This document shows, one piece after another, positions 23,346-36,730 of a stretch of DNA of 64,000 nt. Position 1 is the stretch's first letter. Every line of letters begins with the position of its first letter. Both the position numbers and the translations under genes were made by a program. Source of the stretch: Epiperipatus broadwayi (taxonomy: Eukaryota > Onychophora > Udeonychophora > Euonychophora > Peripatidae); contig JAQFVV010006203.1 in NCBI GenBank assembly GCA_028023455.1, positions 13,924,348 to 13,988,347 of the forward strand, in the 5' to 3' direction. Under the pieces are notes generated by a model. The model was given only the letters and a program-made list of their open reading frames with translations, had not been told where the DNA came from and searched no databases.

Positions 23346-25108
23346 TCCAGAGAGCCTTCTAATAATGATTGATAAATGAGTATCTAAATCTTTTTAGCTA
23401 GAGAAGAAGTCTCAGATTAATCTAGATTGATCAAATCAGTATTGATATGCTGACTATAAGAATAAGATATAGTTACAAGGCCTTCATTTCAGGTGCCATA
23501 ATATTTCTATAGTTGCTACATCTATGGTTATTTTTGCCATTATTTTATACTAATAAAATTATATATATGAAATTTTTTTTTTTTTTAACTGATTATTCAA
23601 ATAATAGTAGGGTATTTTTGCTTAATAAAAAATTAGTTAATATCCTTCTTGCGTTATTATTTTAGTTTATTATTATAATTTTTAGATTTTTTGGTTAAAA
23701 TTTAATTTCTGCATCTTCTTTTTTTAAAAGCAAAATTTATCGTTATTCTTATGATAGGAGTGACATGTCACATTATGTTATATCATATTTACAAAAAAAA
23801 AAAAAATCTGATAAAAGTATAAAATTTCTTAACTCTCCACTAGGAATTTTAATCTTTATTTCCTTATATCATGTTTTATCATTGCTGAAATTAAAAGAAT
23901 TTTTATTAAAAGAAGTCTGTAGTTATTAGTAATATATAATATAGTTAAGTATTTAGTCAAAGGATTTTAAAAGTATATATTTTATATTTTTTAAAAAGAA
24001 ATATTTTTACATTTTATTTAATTTGAAAACTAATATAAAATGTTCAGGTCAGTTGTACTTTTTTTTTAATAAAAGAAAAAGGTTGCAAAAATTGAATTGG
24101 AAGATAGTTTCCCAAAATAGAAGATTATTGTTCTGTATTTGAAATTTAAAACAGTAAAACTAAATTAGATGATATTTAAATTAAAATGCGACCTCTTTTC
24201 TCTTTTCTTAAATTTAAAAGTAAAATGACAGATTAAAATGTTCTTTTTCATTTATCGATTTTTATAAACAAAAACAACAATAACAATGAATTATATATAC
24301 TGTTTATGAATAAAATATCCTTCTGACTCTCTGTGGTTTAGCATCATTTCTTATTTTACTAAGTTACAATTTATTTAATATTTTTTATTTAATTTTGAAT
24401 ACAACCTTACATTATAATATATATGTTAACATATATATATATACTGCACACATTTAAAAATAAAACACCCTTAAGTTAATAAGCCTAATTGCTAATGAGT
24501 GCCACATTTCTATTCTTTTAATCAGGTTTTTTTATGATTATTATTGTTGAGATGCCAGTTCAGTTTGTAATATTTTAAAAAGAGTTTAAATATATTTTGT
24601 GTCTCAGGAGATTAACCTTTTAGTTACATATTTTTGAATATACTTATAGGGCTTTGTGTTTTATCATCAGTTGTATTTTAATTGAAAAAATAAACCTATT
24701 GTCCATTTTATCATTATATTTTTGAGAATTCTCATTGTAATAAATAGTCTATTTATATAGCACTTGACTATGTCTGTAATATAGAGAAAAGGACCTTCAT
24801 TCATACCGCTTTTCACAAATTTACACGCCCTCACTTTAAGCATCAGTGAAAAGTGCATGATTGAAGATTTATTCCCTTCTCTATATGACAACTCTTATTA
24901 AAATTACAATTCAATTATATAAAGCCTTTACCTCAGTTTGTGATGTGGATCTTTATATAAGGGTTTGCCATAGTGATCATTATCATTTTGTACCCATCTT
25001 TATTTACAATTGATTATTCGCTATTACAGTCTTTAAAAAAAGTCTGAAACTTTTTAAAAAAAATATCTGCTATTTTTTCAAGATAGCAGTCAAAAAATAA
25101 CAATTAAT
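23346..25108. other. AT-rich non-coding DNA
   Basis: Poly-T and poly-A runs and (TA)n near 24430. No gene, transposon or tRNA-like element recognised. Confidence 0.5.
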
Positions 25109-25178
25109 TTGTGAGATTGATGACATCATAGAATAGTGACTTCTTGTGAGATTGATGACATCATAGAATAGTGACTTC
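25109..25178. repeat. Perfect 35-bp tandem duplication
   Basis: TTGTGAGATTGATGACATCA and the next 15 bases are repeated back to back (25109-25143 and 25144-25178) without a mismatch. The unit contains TGACATCA, close to a CRE/AP-1-type palindrome. That resemblance is not evidence of function. Confidence 0.9.
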
Positions 25179-26793
25179 ATTAAAGTTACATCTTCTGAAA
25201 ATGAAATGATGACATTCACAGTAAAAATGTACAGTATAGTTTAGTCATTATATAGTATACAATATTGCTTTGATTATAGAATTAAAACATGATTAATGCA
25301 TTTTACTTAATTTTTATCCAGTAACTTTACAAAACATTCAGAAGTTTTATTTATGACATATTCAAAGTAAAGATTTTCATCTTTAATGACTACAAAATAA
25401 AATATAAAAATTCAATTCCATGGAGCACTGTAGTAACATATTTTGATTATGTACAACAACATAATGTATTAATATTTAGTTGTAAAATTTGAATATGAGT
25501 TAATTTATATTAATATAATCAGTTTTATGGATTACCACTCTTACAAATATTATTTTGTCTGTGGAAAATGTATAATGATTATAATAATCATCATAATTGT
25601 AGGTTATTTTGAGAGAAAAAAAGATTTCATACACTATGCAGTTAATAATAAATTATATGATCAAAAGTTACTAAGCGTAAGTTTAAAATACCATTTATTT
25701 GATCAATTTTGAATCAATCTTATTTGTTTGGGATTTGTTCAAGATAATAGTTGTAAACATAAATTGGCAAAAGAAAAAAAAAATTTAATCCTATAATTTT
25801 CTAAAATTATAGCAATCAAGTGTACATATCATTTCCTTATCTACATTTTATTTGATTTTACTGCATTCATTTAAAATAAGAAAATATGTGAGAGAGAAAA
25901 AAAAATTAACATGCAAAAAAAAAAAAAAAAATTCAGTCATATTAGTTAGAAATTACAAAAAAAAAAAAAAAATTTAATAACTGAACATAAAATGCATCAA
26001 AAATGAATTTTCAAATGTATATTGATGTTAAGTTTTTTTTTCTTCATGTTTTATTTAATTCAATAAATTGTGATACAGGAATCATCATTCAGCAACTGTC
26101 TAAAAAGCAAAATGGTGATCAGCAATGGAAAAATTATGTTTTTAAATAGTATATTTACTCAGAAGTTAGTATTTTTTAAAATAAATAATATTAAGTAAAA
26201 TGTTTGCCCATTAAGTAACACTTTTATCAGTTTAAGCTTTTTTTAATTATTATTAATTATTTTAATTTTAATTTAATGTAACAAATTAATATTTCCCCCA
26301 TAGGAACCCATTATAATTGCTTATTTTTATGTGGGATTTTACTTCACAAGACATTTTATGGGACCAATGGCCATTGCCAACCTGGATAAAGATGTATATA
26401 TATATGTATTTTACAATAAATGCTTTTATTTATTGTGCACTAAAAAGTCAAAAATAATTGTTTTCTTCAACCACATTTGACAATTTTATATTTAACATGA
26501 AATAGAAGTTTGAGATATCCAGACATTAATAATCCGACACTTTTATTTAATGTTACTTGTAAAAAAAAAAACAATTCAATTACTTTTGTTTTTTTAGTGA
26601 ATGATAAATAAATATATTTATTTAATTCTAGATATATGAAATATGCCTGTATTTCAAATATAAAGTATATATATAATATTTGGGCTGGAATTCCCAATTT
26701 ATTCAAAAATAGAAGGGATACTATTCAAACACTCCTTCAATCCTATGTGAAAGGTAACTTTGCACACATTAGGGCCAGTACATTTGCACTATT
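25179..26793. other. AT-rich non-coding DNA with poly-A runs
   Basis: Long A runs near 25915-25970 and mononucleotide tracts. No gene recognised. Confidence 0.5.
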
Positions 26794-26885
26794 TTCACTA
26801 TGATGTACCAGATGTACATTTACTAATAATACAAGCACAAGGAGGCATCCAAATATCTTTTGGAACAAAATAGAAATAATAAGGC
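26794..26885 (+). repeat. 92-bp dispersed repeat, copy 1
   Basis: It runs from TTCACTATGATGTACCAGAT to CAAAATAGAAATAATAAGGC and matches 28415-28506 in the same orientation with only about five differences. No tRNA-like boxes or coding content. The two could be ends of one 1.7-kb element or two members of a short family. Confidence 0.8.
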
Positions 26886-28414
26886 TAACTGCTTGGACCT
26901 AAAACGCCATATTGAATTTTTTTAAAAAACTGGCATGAGACACAATTTTCACAATAACTTCAGTTTTAATTATGTTAGAGCAAAAAAAAAAAAATACATA
27001 AATAGAAACTAAAAAACTAAGGAAAACAATAAGTCTATGACAAATAGTGGTAACTATTTAAAAAATAAAGAAAAAAAAAAAGAAATTTCAACATTCTAAA
27101 TAATTATTACTTAATTGTTTGTTCATAATTTCTAATTCATCATTAACTAAGTTTAAATTACATCTTCAATTGATAATTTCTTTGTATTCTTCACAAAATT
27201 ATATTTCAAACCATATATAATATGTCTTACCCGAGATAATCCATAGCTTCAGAATCTCCAGAAGTATTTGCATAAAAATTCTTCATTTTTATCTTGTACC
27301 CCAAAAGTTACAAAATGTCAAAGACATCTGTAAGAAAAAGATTTATCCTAATAAAAGATACAAAACAAATCATTTCCAGAAGATAGATATGCCTTTGTCA
27401 TCATAGCAATTGGGTTGTTGTCTATCTAAAACTAGAAATTGTAGGCTACTGTCTGTATCACTGATAAAATGAGTTTCATCTCTTCATTTTATATTTTTTT
27501 GTGTACATCAGTGATGTTTATATTCTTTATGCACACCAGTGATGCTATCTTGTTATATTTGCTATATCACATAGATATAATTTATTTGCATATAGTCCAT
27601 TTGTTAGCTATAGACTTGAAAATAATGTGATAAAAGATATGGCAAAACTAATGACTCCACAGATGAGTATCAAGGCATAGGCAAGAATCAGAATTTGATT
27701 CTTTGCTTGCATATGCAATCTTCCTGTACATTTGATTATTAGTTTAGTAAATCATTATTTGTTATACAACTTGTAAGAGTAAACACAAATACACCATATA
27801 AACATAATAATAAATTATTAAACTTTTTGAGAATCATTATTTTTATAAAATAAGTTTATTTTTATAAAATAAGTGGATTAGAACTTAGAAAATTACCGTA
27901 GATATGAATTCTGTATAAGCATAAATAAATATATAATTTATATAGACACACACTAACTACAAACTAAAATTAATAAAAATTAAATCATTTTTTCAAATAC
28001 TTAAAAAAACATTAAAATATTATTAAAAAAATTAAAATTTTATACTTATGAGCCTGATATTCTGATTATGTTTAGACTCCATTGAAGGCCTTGTTTGTGA
28101 ATCAAGAGTATTCTTGTTCCGATAAAAGTGTATTTGAACGCCGATGAGTATTTGCTGTCTTTATCGCTTTGTGACAATTACAAAATTGAAAAAAAAAAAT
28201 TAAATGCGCCGGTTATTAAATAAATTTATAAAAAATCTAAATTTCATCGGATTTTTTTGTGGAAGACATCTTTAGAAAGCTACATCAGAGATCTATCAAA
28301 TGCCCATATTTTTGTTGGTGTCATGCTTATAATTTTTACATCAGTAAAGAAATAAAACATTTCAACCAATCAAATAAAGCACGCTGGCCACCGCTTGATG
28401 GGACAAAGCAGTAA
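26886..28414. other. Sequence between the paired 92-bp repeats
   Basis: AT-rich, with a patch at 28060-28410 that keeps several CpGs (GAACGCCGATG, GCGCCGG, CACGCTGGCCACCGC). No reading frame or transposase motif is recognised, so I leave it unassigned. Confidence 0.4.
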
Positions 28415-28506
28415 TTCACTATGGTATACCAGATGTACATTTACAAATAATACAAGCACAAGGAGGCATCCAAATATTTTTTGGAACAAAATAGAAATAA
28501 TATGGC
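28415..28506 (+). repeat. 92-bp dispersed repeat, copy 2
   Basis: Same-orientation partner of 26794-26885 with the core ATACAAGCACAAGGAGGCAT identical in both copies. Sequence outside the block diverges at once on both sides. Confidence 0.8.
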
Positions 28507-29539
28507 CAAGGGATGAAAAAATGTAATCAACAAACATTTACACATAATGAGATTATGCTCAAACCTATTAAAAAAAAGAGAAGAAAAAAAGTGGACAAAG
28601 AAATATGATAAAAGAACTTTTGATTAAATAAAAATGATTAAGCTGTAAAAGACAGAATTGAAGAATGGACATTTGAAATCCTTTAGTGTTGGACAATGAT
28701 ATATTTTTTGTTTTAGTCTCTTTGTTATTAATATTTTTTAATGGTAAAGATATATATTTTTCTTTCTCTTTCTATATAATTTATATATATATTCCCTCAC
28801 AATTCTTCATGTCAAGTTGTCACATGTACCAGTATTCCTGTGATTGTTTTTTTTTTTTTTCTGTTTATACAATCATTAAGCTCAATAAAGTTTTTTTTGA
28901 AAACTATATATATATTATATTTAACTTTTTAGTCTTGGGATTTTTTTCATAATTATTCAAATTTTTACTAAAATGAACAATAAAAATAATGTTGCAGTCT
29001 TTGTAATATTCAAAAGGTAATTTGCACATTAAAAATTATTTTGCTTATGAAAGAAGTGGTTTTTTTTTTAATAAAAGAAACTTTTATACTCAAGAAAAAT
29101 AAAAATTTTATGCATTTAAAAAAAAAAGACAATGTTTACAATTAAGAAAAATGAAGGTTTGTTTTTATTTCTATTTGAATTCACCACAAATGTTTTTTAG
29201 TATAAGTTTTTGTTTTAAAAACATCCTCTTATGCACATTATTGAAAACTTGCTGAGAACCAATATCAACCTATTTGAAATTTAATCTACCAGTCCTGTTA
29301 TAAAGGGATAAATATAAAATATTTTATTGTCATAACTGCATTGATATTGATTTCTAACATAGGGGAACCCAACTGTTATAATATATGCTCATGCTGTTAT
29401 ATATCTCTTGTGGGGACTTTTGCATCAATCTTCCAAATGATGTCACCATGTGAAATCGTGGTGTGATGTAGCACAAATTTTTTTGTAATGGCTGAAAAGT
29501 TTAAACACCATGAAATTCTGTTTTCTTTTAGGGAAAACA
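28507..29539. other. AT-rich non-coding DNA
   Basis: Poly-T and poly-A tracts dominate. No supported feature. Confidence 0.5.
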
Positions 29540-31830
29540 TCAGGTGTAAGGTCAGATTTGTATAATCACATAACAAAACCTAGAGTTCAGATAAAACACA
29601 CTAAACCTGATCGAAATCCCACATCCAACTGAGCTTCAACCTATTTACTAATGCTCTATGGCTTAACATCCTGTGAATGTCATTTCTGAGGTTACACATG
29701 GGCCTTATTTAATTCGTGAGCCGACTCTGAACAAGAAGAGTTATGAGACCCATAAACTGACCACACATGCTATATATAACTGGGTTAACTAAACGAATAA
29801 TATTAAACTTAATGTAACATTGATAATTAATTCCAATGCATATCTAATATATCTAAACAATAATAATTTAATTGGAGTTGGAATACGAGTAAAATGATAA
29901 TGAAGACAAGGTAAATTTTAAATAAGTTTATTATAATTGGTAAGATGGAGATCAAAACAAAATAAAACATACACAATTACAAAGTTAAATATGTTATTTA
30001 ATGCTCATAAGTGTTATACAGTGGTATGAGATGGATTTGAAGGTTACAGTTTATAATCTCATCACAGCGTGTTTAAATAGGTGTCTGTGCGGTGAATAAT
30101 TGATGCCTATGTAAAACAAATATGCCAAAACTTATTTCTGTATCATGGTCTGCTAATTTATAAGTAAATATGTCAGCCACAGATATATGGATTACTACAG
30201 TGCTAATATGGCTGCTGTTTACATAATTACTTAAAATTTGAGTGCATAATAAATCTCGAAGATGGTACAGATCTAAGTCTATCATCGGAGATTTGTGAAT
30301 TCAGACAAATTCTGTGTAAATATTCTACAAGGGAAGAACTGGCCAAACTAGCTTTACATATATTCGCTATAGGTACATGCTAAATATTAATAAAGATATA
30401 ATGGTGCAAATGAGTAATTATTAATAGAATTTTACATCTATATGTGCAATATCTTAAGACTGAATAGCTTGCTTATGAATTAATTAATAAGATATACGAA
30501 GTCAGGAATTTGGACAGGCTTATTTAAAGGTTCTGGGTCTTAGTGCCCCAGTTCTACATGTGGTAGCCTTACCCGAACAAAATACTCCCTAAGTACAACT
30601 TGATGTTCACCATGGATAAGGTTAGCCAAAGGATGGGACAGTCTCTGCCGTTAGCCCATGAAAGATTAGCAAGACCCTAATATGAATACATAATTCTTAA
30701 ATATACATCTGCAATGCACAAGGCAAAGTGACAAATATATCAAACTTAAACTAATGGTGCCTTAAACAAATAGCTGCTATCTGCTTTGCCAATAAAAACT
30801 AGTTCATAAAGTTAAGTATCTAATTACAATGTTATAATAGAAAGGGCTAAATTAATATTAATAATCCCATTTAATAAATTACAAATCTGCATCATAATCA
30901 GATTATACAAAAAGGGAGAAAAGGTATATTTGAGGGGTTTACAATTAATAATAAGCCATAAAGTATACCTTAATATCAGATAACGAATCTTTAAACTCAC
31001 AACTTATGCAAACCATAAGACTTATTTTAATAATATAAATCTAAATTAATTTATATCTGTTGCAAAGCGATCAGACACTATTATTTACATAATATAATTT
31101 CGAAACAGTGAGTCATGTTAAGCTAAATGAGCATCATTTTATATTTATTATGTCTAAGATATAAATTATATCTTCAATACAAAATTATTAGAATTAAATA
31201 TGCTTGCTGTTTCATGGTACACTTGACATATTATCACATATATAATAAAAATGAAATTTTGTGAATGAAAATTTAGAAAACAACATAGGCATCACTGCAC
31301 ATAAAAATAAAAGATAGATTTTGAGTAACAAAATGGATATTACTTTTTCATTTTCATATGCATAGTATTTGAGATTTAGAGATTTATTATTACAGAGGCT
31401 TAGACAAATATTTATCAGTGGTTTTATCTTTAATTTAGATCAAGTTTTAGAAATTAGCTTCGAACGTTCATTTAAATTTAAGGATAGCTATAGCTTTTAA
31501 AGACAAAAGTTAAAATTCATTTTAGAACTCTGCGGTGTTCTTAGGAGTTGTTATCTAGACCTCTTAGATGCAGCTTGTCTGATGGCACTTCTTGGTGGTG
31601 AGTTCGGTAGCTATTCTTGTTCTCAGAATAGGCAGCATTCTTCCAGTTGCAGTCTTAGTGCAGCAAGTTATTAACAGGAACGTCTTCCATTGCAAAGATG
31701 GCGATGTACTGCTTTGGTACATAGGATGGAGACGAGGCTCACCATTCCCCAGGCTTGGCAAACAGCAAATTTCGCTTGCCCTACTCAATCATATTAAGGT
31801 TTAAACTGACATGAAGTATGTTAGTTTTTT
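29540..31830. other. Compositionally distinct 2.3-kb block of unknown identity
   Basis: Unlike its surroundings, this block has almost no long homopolymers, a more even base composition and complex sequence. It includes a notably GC-richer segment at 31525-31800 and another at 30530-30680. No transposase, RT or splice-site-bounded exon is recognisable in any frame, and no terminal repeats or target duplication were found. An old LTR element, a non-autonomous DNA transposon or an unknown element are all possible. Confidence 0.4.
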
Positions 31831-32539
31831 AACATGGAAAAACCTAGACTATTCATACTTGCTCAAAACCAAGATATAATTTTTAATAAAATGTTCTCAG
31901 ATGAGCTAAGCAATTAACATCTTTAAGATTTTAGATTGTAAATTACCAAAATAACTTTTCTCTTTTGTCTTTTCCCCAGAACAGGATGTTTTGTATGATT
32001 CAATCATTTATCTTTCCTCAAGATTTTAGCAATAGTCACAGTTGGCTAAATCTTGTTTGCAACTTGAGATATATTCTTGACAAACATTTATTGTCTAAAC
32101 AAATTTGAGATTTAATCATCACAATAAGTTAAAACAAGTGTGCATTGTGTGATTTTTTTTTTACATAGAATTTTAAATCAACTTAGAAAAATATATTAAA
32201 TGATTGAATAACAAGACACTATATATGTATCACTGTGGTAGTGGAATACACATATATACATGCAATTTAAGCATATAAACTATAATTTGAAATATATATA
32301 TATATTACTTTTAAATAATTACGGTTGTAATCTCACTATACCAATTAGATTACAAACATAAATATTCTCATATATATATGAATATATCTGTTCAACCATG
32401 TAGCCATCTAAAAGGATATTTTTTGGGGTTTAAACCTGGCACAGATGGAGGTTATAGGAATAAATAGGTGAAATGTATATGACATAGGAAATATACTGTT
32501 TCACAGGTAAAACAGTTGTAATGCTTGAAACAGATTACA

Positions 32540-33125
32540 AACAAGCTGATTTCGGAAAAACAAATTTTAGGAGTGATTTAATGAAAGTGTCAAATTCATC
32601 ATGTCCCTAAAAAGCGTGGTGAATGAAGTTTAATGTGAAGATAATGCTAATTTTTGTTTTTGCTGCAAACAACATTTTTCTTTCAGAATTAATCTGCAAG
32701 TTCTGGTGCAGTAAAACATAGCTGTTCCATTTTGTAGCAAAGTGAGGAGTGCAAGCTTCATCTGGTCATATATCAATGCACAAATATTTGAATGTGAAAC
32801 AATTCTTAATTACACTTAGCATGATCTAGCTTATCTATATTTGTTTGATCTCACTTCTTGTGACGTTTATTCTCTCAAAGGAAAAATGCTTCAATTGTTT
32901 TTTTTTTTTTGCGGACTTAAAAGTAGTGAAAAAAACCAACTCAGCGATTAAAAGCATCACTTTGCAAGTGTTTTTGGACTACTTTGAAAAGTGAAAAGCA
33001 CATTTAGATTAGTGTATTGCATCAAATGGACAATACTTTGAAGGAGATAAAATTTATAACACTTAAAAATAAATAATTTTTTATTATAAAATTCTGGTTA
33101 CTTTTGGGTATCCCTTTGTGTGTAC
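32540..33125 (+). pseudogene. mariner-like transposase C-terminus
   Basis: At 32847-32880 the plus strand reads FDLTSCDVYSLKGKM, matching the mariner signature YSPDLAPCD-FLF-KLK, where the last D is catalytic. From 33013 CIASNGQYFEGDKIYNT is the characteristic mariner C-terminus (C----G-YFEGD). INAQIFECETILNYT near 32775 fits the DNA-H region before it. The stretch at 33095-33125 (GTTACTTTTGGGTATCCCTT) looks like a mariner 3' inverted repeat. The 5' half is missing or unreadable, and stops and frameshifts break the rest. Inactive cut-and-paste transposase. Confidence 0.75.
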
Positions 33126-34120
33126 AAAACTTGTATATTAAAAATCAATTGCAAAATTTATTCTAAATAAACAAACAGAGTTTCTAAGTTAAATAAAAGC
33201 ATTTAAAAAATGTCTGAAAAGTAATCTATCAGTTTTGGAAACAAAAAATAAATAAATAAAATAAAAGACTTCATTTCAAACTTTTAAGCTAAAAAATATA
33301 TTTAACAATAACTACAAAATATATATATATATATTAATCTAATGTACATTTAAAGCAAAATTTCAATAAAGCATAAGTTCAATTATCAAAATACTTTTTG
33401 AAATATTAAAGATCAACTTTTAACTACATAATAATAACAATAAAATTATTAATACTAAGCACTTCTTGTTTGATGTTTCGACTAATTTTGTACTAAAAAG
33501 CAAATATATTCAGATAAAATTTAAATGTAAATAGCATATACTTATTAAGAAATAAATGTTTAATAATTTTAAACTTATTTTTCTGTTTTTACATTGTAAA
33601 CAAAATTTTATATTACACAAGTGCTTCCTTTTGCTTATTGGGATCAATGATAATTTATCTTGATCTGTTAAATGATTTATCTTTTTTTTTTTTAGTTAAA
33701 CAATTGAAAACAATTTAATTGAGGACATTTTGAATTGATTACAACTTTATTGGCACAATGTGTGATACTAATTAAAATGCTAATCATTAGATTTCTTTTC
33801 ACCAAATGTAATTCTAGTTGACAAGTGACTTAATATAATGAAATGTAAAGAATTAGTCTATATGATGTTAAAGATTTTTGAACAAATGATTTAATGGAAT
33901 TACAATAGGTTATAATTTTTTATCTGAATTGCAGTAGGGATTTAGAAGGACATAGGGAACAGATTCAGTTTGTAATATATATTGTTAAGTATTGTCATGA
34001 ATTTCAGAACACTTTTGCTGTGTATATATATATCTTAAACAATTCTAATACTTAGTCAAAGTTGAAAAAGTAGATTAATCTTGTATGTTTATATTTCCGG
34101 AAACAGTTTTTTTTATTTTA
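33126..34120. other. AT-rich non-coding DNA
   Basis: (TA)n near 33318 and A/T tracts. No gene recognised. Confidence 0.5.
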
Positions 34121-34270
34121 TTCTAAAGCTATTTATAGTAAGCTTGAGCAATCAGTCAATATCTGAGAGCATAATGCTATGAAATCCCCATTTTCAATCA
34201 TTTCTAGAATCTGCCTTCATCATTGAAAGCTAGGATTCAAAAACTAAAACTAATGCACTTAGACATCTAG
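34121..34270 (+). repeat. Dispersed repeat (family H), left part, split by a hAT insertion
   Basis: TTCTAAAGCTATTTATAGTA onward aligns with 50412-50566, sharing CTATTTA-AGTAAGC-TGAG, GCTATGAAATC, CTAG-TTCAAA and AATGCA-TTA. The similarity stops at 34270 and resumes after the hAT element at 36731, which places the insertion inside an older repeat. Confidence 0.6.
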
Positions 34271-36722
34271 AAAAGGACTCTCCAAACTTTTTTGATTAGT
34301 GATCCCCAAAAAATCTTCACAACCTCTTATCGATCCCCACAAAATTTATTTTTAATTGTTTATTTATAGCAGTATAAACAAAAAAAAAAGTTTTTACTAT
34401 TTTTATGCATTTATTTTGCAGTTTTACATTTATTAATATATGTAATAACAATTTTATAATAATCATTTTAATAATTTTTCTGAGCGATAATTAGTGAAAC
34501 GGATAGGGTTGATGATTCTTAGCAATATTTGGTTTAAAATTAGTAAGTTTTAGCATTAAATCACATTGGAATTCCACATTCAACTTATTTCTCTGTTTGG
34601 TTAAGACAGAATTAACATGATTGAAAACAGCTTCAACTATATATAAACTTCTAAATGTCAGCAAAAAAGGATATACCATATCACAAAAGTTTTGTATATT
34701 TTTGTGCTATATTTATATTCAACCAAAGATTGTGCAAAGTTAAATTTTTAAAAATTGTCTTTGCTTCAAGATTAGTTAATAATTCAATAAGCTCATCTTG
34801 CAAGTTGATGTCAATGTTTTCAATTTGAGCAGAGAGCGGCACAATAATCCATTCTGGAATATCAATATTTCCTAAGTCTGCAAAGCACAGTTTAAAATCA
34901 CCAAATGAAGATGATTTGTATATATTTCCAAATCTTTATCCTTTATTTGCAATTGTCATAGTTTTGAAAAGTACTGAAAATCTTTATGTAACAATGAAGA
35001 TGTAAACAAGTTTAATTTAACTTGGAAACCTAAAAGAATTGTTTGAGCTTGAATAATTGTGACATTATTACCTTTGAGCCTTGTCTGAACATCATTGCAT
35101 TTTGTAAATAAGTTTGCTAAATAAAAAATGTGGTTTTTATGCTTTTGCATTACATCACCAGAGTAAAATTTATTTTAATAAGAATTCTATCATAGAATCA
35201 AATAACTCAACAAGCCTTTGTGAACGTGAATCTCTAGACAACTTTCTGATTTTGGTATGTAAAAGTAACTGGTTTGATAATTCATTATTTTTCTCACAAA
35301 GTTTGAAAAACAGTCTTAATTTAAGAGAGTGAGCATCTGGACTGAGATATTTTGTAACTAGGTGTTCTGTGCAAAACACTCAGTAATACATATACCAGGA
35401 AAATTTTCTTTAAGAAAAGTTGCAAAACCTTATTTAATGGCTTACCATAGCAGATGTGCTATTTGTGGCCTGCTATTATATTGCTAAATAGAATGTTGCA
35501 TTTATTCAAATATTCTTCTAAACATCAATATATTGTCAGACTTTTTCCATCACTTTCAAGATATTTAGCAAATAAAAATCCATCAACGATTTGACATTTA
35601 ATTTTACTAAAATATCTCACTAAGCCATAAGAAGAGAAGAGTCACTAAAAAACAGACTTATCAAGTTGAATAGAAAACCTGGAATTTTTGAGCTCTGAAA
35701 CTACTATATTTTCTTCATCTTCAACCATTTTGTCAATATGCCATTTTACAGAATTTGCACTTAATAGTAAGCACTTGAAATCATTAACAGAGTCTTTTTT
35801 ATTACATTTTCAATGACATATTTAATTGCAGGTATAATAATATCTTCTGCAATTGTATATGGGTTCCCCCCCTTTTGCTTTATTGAGCAAAATCTTGTAT
35901 GAAGCTATTAATCCTCCTTCAATTTCAACTATAGCAGACAGCTTCATAAAACTTTTTATATTTGGTTGAGTTGCAAATTTTTCTTTAAGTTTTTTAAAAA
36001 AATTCAAGATTTTTATCCTTTTTGTCAGAATGAGCTCTCTCAAGATGTTCTTTCATTTCAGCTGGTTTCATGGCATCATTTGTAAAAGTTTTCTCATTAG
36101 AGGAAGACATATAAGTATTGTTTCATTTATTGATTAAGGAATAAATCCAAATTTCAAATAATCCAATAAATATTGTCAACATTGTTTTTTAGAAACGGAA
36201 GCTGCCATTGCAGAATTAATGTCCTACAAATAAAAAAAAAGAAGTTGGTCAACCTATAGTAATACATAGGAATTGTAATCTTATCTACTTTATTATATGT
36301 ATATACTGGTAATTACGTGAAATATTAAATGAACGGCAGTGTAAAAACAGCTATAGATATACTAATGTCAGTATGCTATGAATGCTTGACATGCTCTATG
36401 CTGAGAGTTATGTTTTGGGTAACTGGAGCATGGGCTCTGCAATTTCTGCTGGTCCTATGCAACTCGATCCATAGCCGTTTTCCATGTAGACGGATAGCTG
36501 TGCTGAGTATGAGTCATGAATTTCATAATTTTTGCCATTAAACAAACTGATATTAAATTCATTGAAACAATATTCAAAAACATTATATATATAATTATAT
36601 TTGTGATTTTTAATTAATTTTTTCATCGACCCCTAGCCTGGATCCCCCCAGCCTGGCTCACACCCTCTCCCCCCAATAATGTTATATTGACTCCCAGAGG
36701 TATTGACCACTTTGGTGACCTG
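34271..36722 (-). mobile_element. hAT transposon of the ZBED/SCAND3-like type, about 2.45 kb
   Basis: The left end reads AAGGACTCTCCAAACTTTTT. The right end, reverse-complemented, reads CAGGTCACCAAAGTGG, an imperfect hAT-type terminal inverted repeat. Flanking octamers ACATCTAG (34263-34270) and TGGTCTAG (36723-36730) share five bases, consistent with a decayed 8-bp target duplication. Repeat family H continues on both sides, with an uninterrupted relative at 50412. The transposase lies on the minus strand inside (see next entry). The element is decayed and not mobile. Confidence 0.75.
34490..36210 (-). pseudogene. hAT (ZBED5/SCAND3-like) transposase, broken
   Basis: From 36210 downward the minus strand gives YLKFGFI and KPAEMKEHLERAH, the end of a BED zinc finger whose cysteines have been lost. 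Then follow KEKFATQPNIKSFMKLSAIV near 35990-35930 and PYTIAEDIIIPAIKYVIENV near 35860-35800. ENIVVSELKNSRFSIQLDKS lies at 35718-35655, the start of the RNase H-like catalytic core with its first aspartate. Near 34850 is DIPEWIIVPLSAQIENI. At 34679-34490 a 62-codon frame holds the hAT C-terminal dimerisation region (FLLTFRSLYIVEAVFNHVNS, then TKQRNKLNVE). At least five frameshifts or stops separate these parts. This group of hAT transposases has repeatedly been domesticated in vertebrates, but this copy is a pseudogene. Confidence 0.85.
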
Positions 36723-36730
36723 TGGTCTAG

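Noticed and set aside
25109-25178. TGACATCA in the 35-bp tandem repeat as a transcription-factor binding pair
   Set aside because: An 8-base resemblance occurs by chance often, and there is no gene or promoter context.
31564-31804. Overlapping frames of 74 (minus) and 70 (plus) codons in the GC-richer patch
   Set aside because: Neither shows a known motif. Open frames are expected in less AT-rich DNA, and a choice of strand would be arbitrary.
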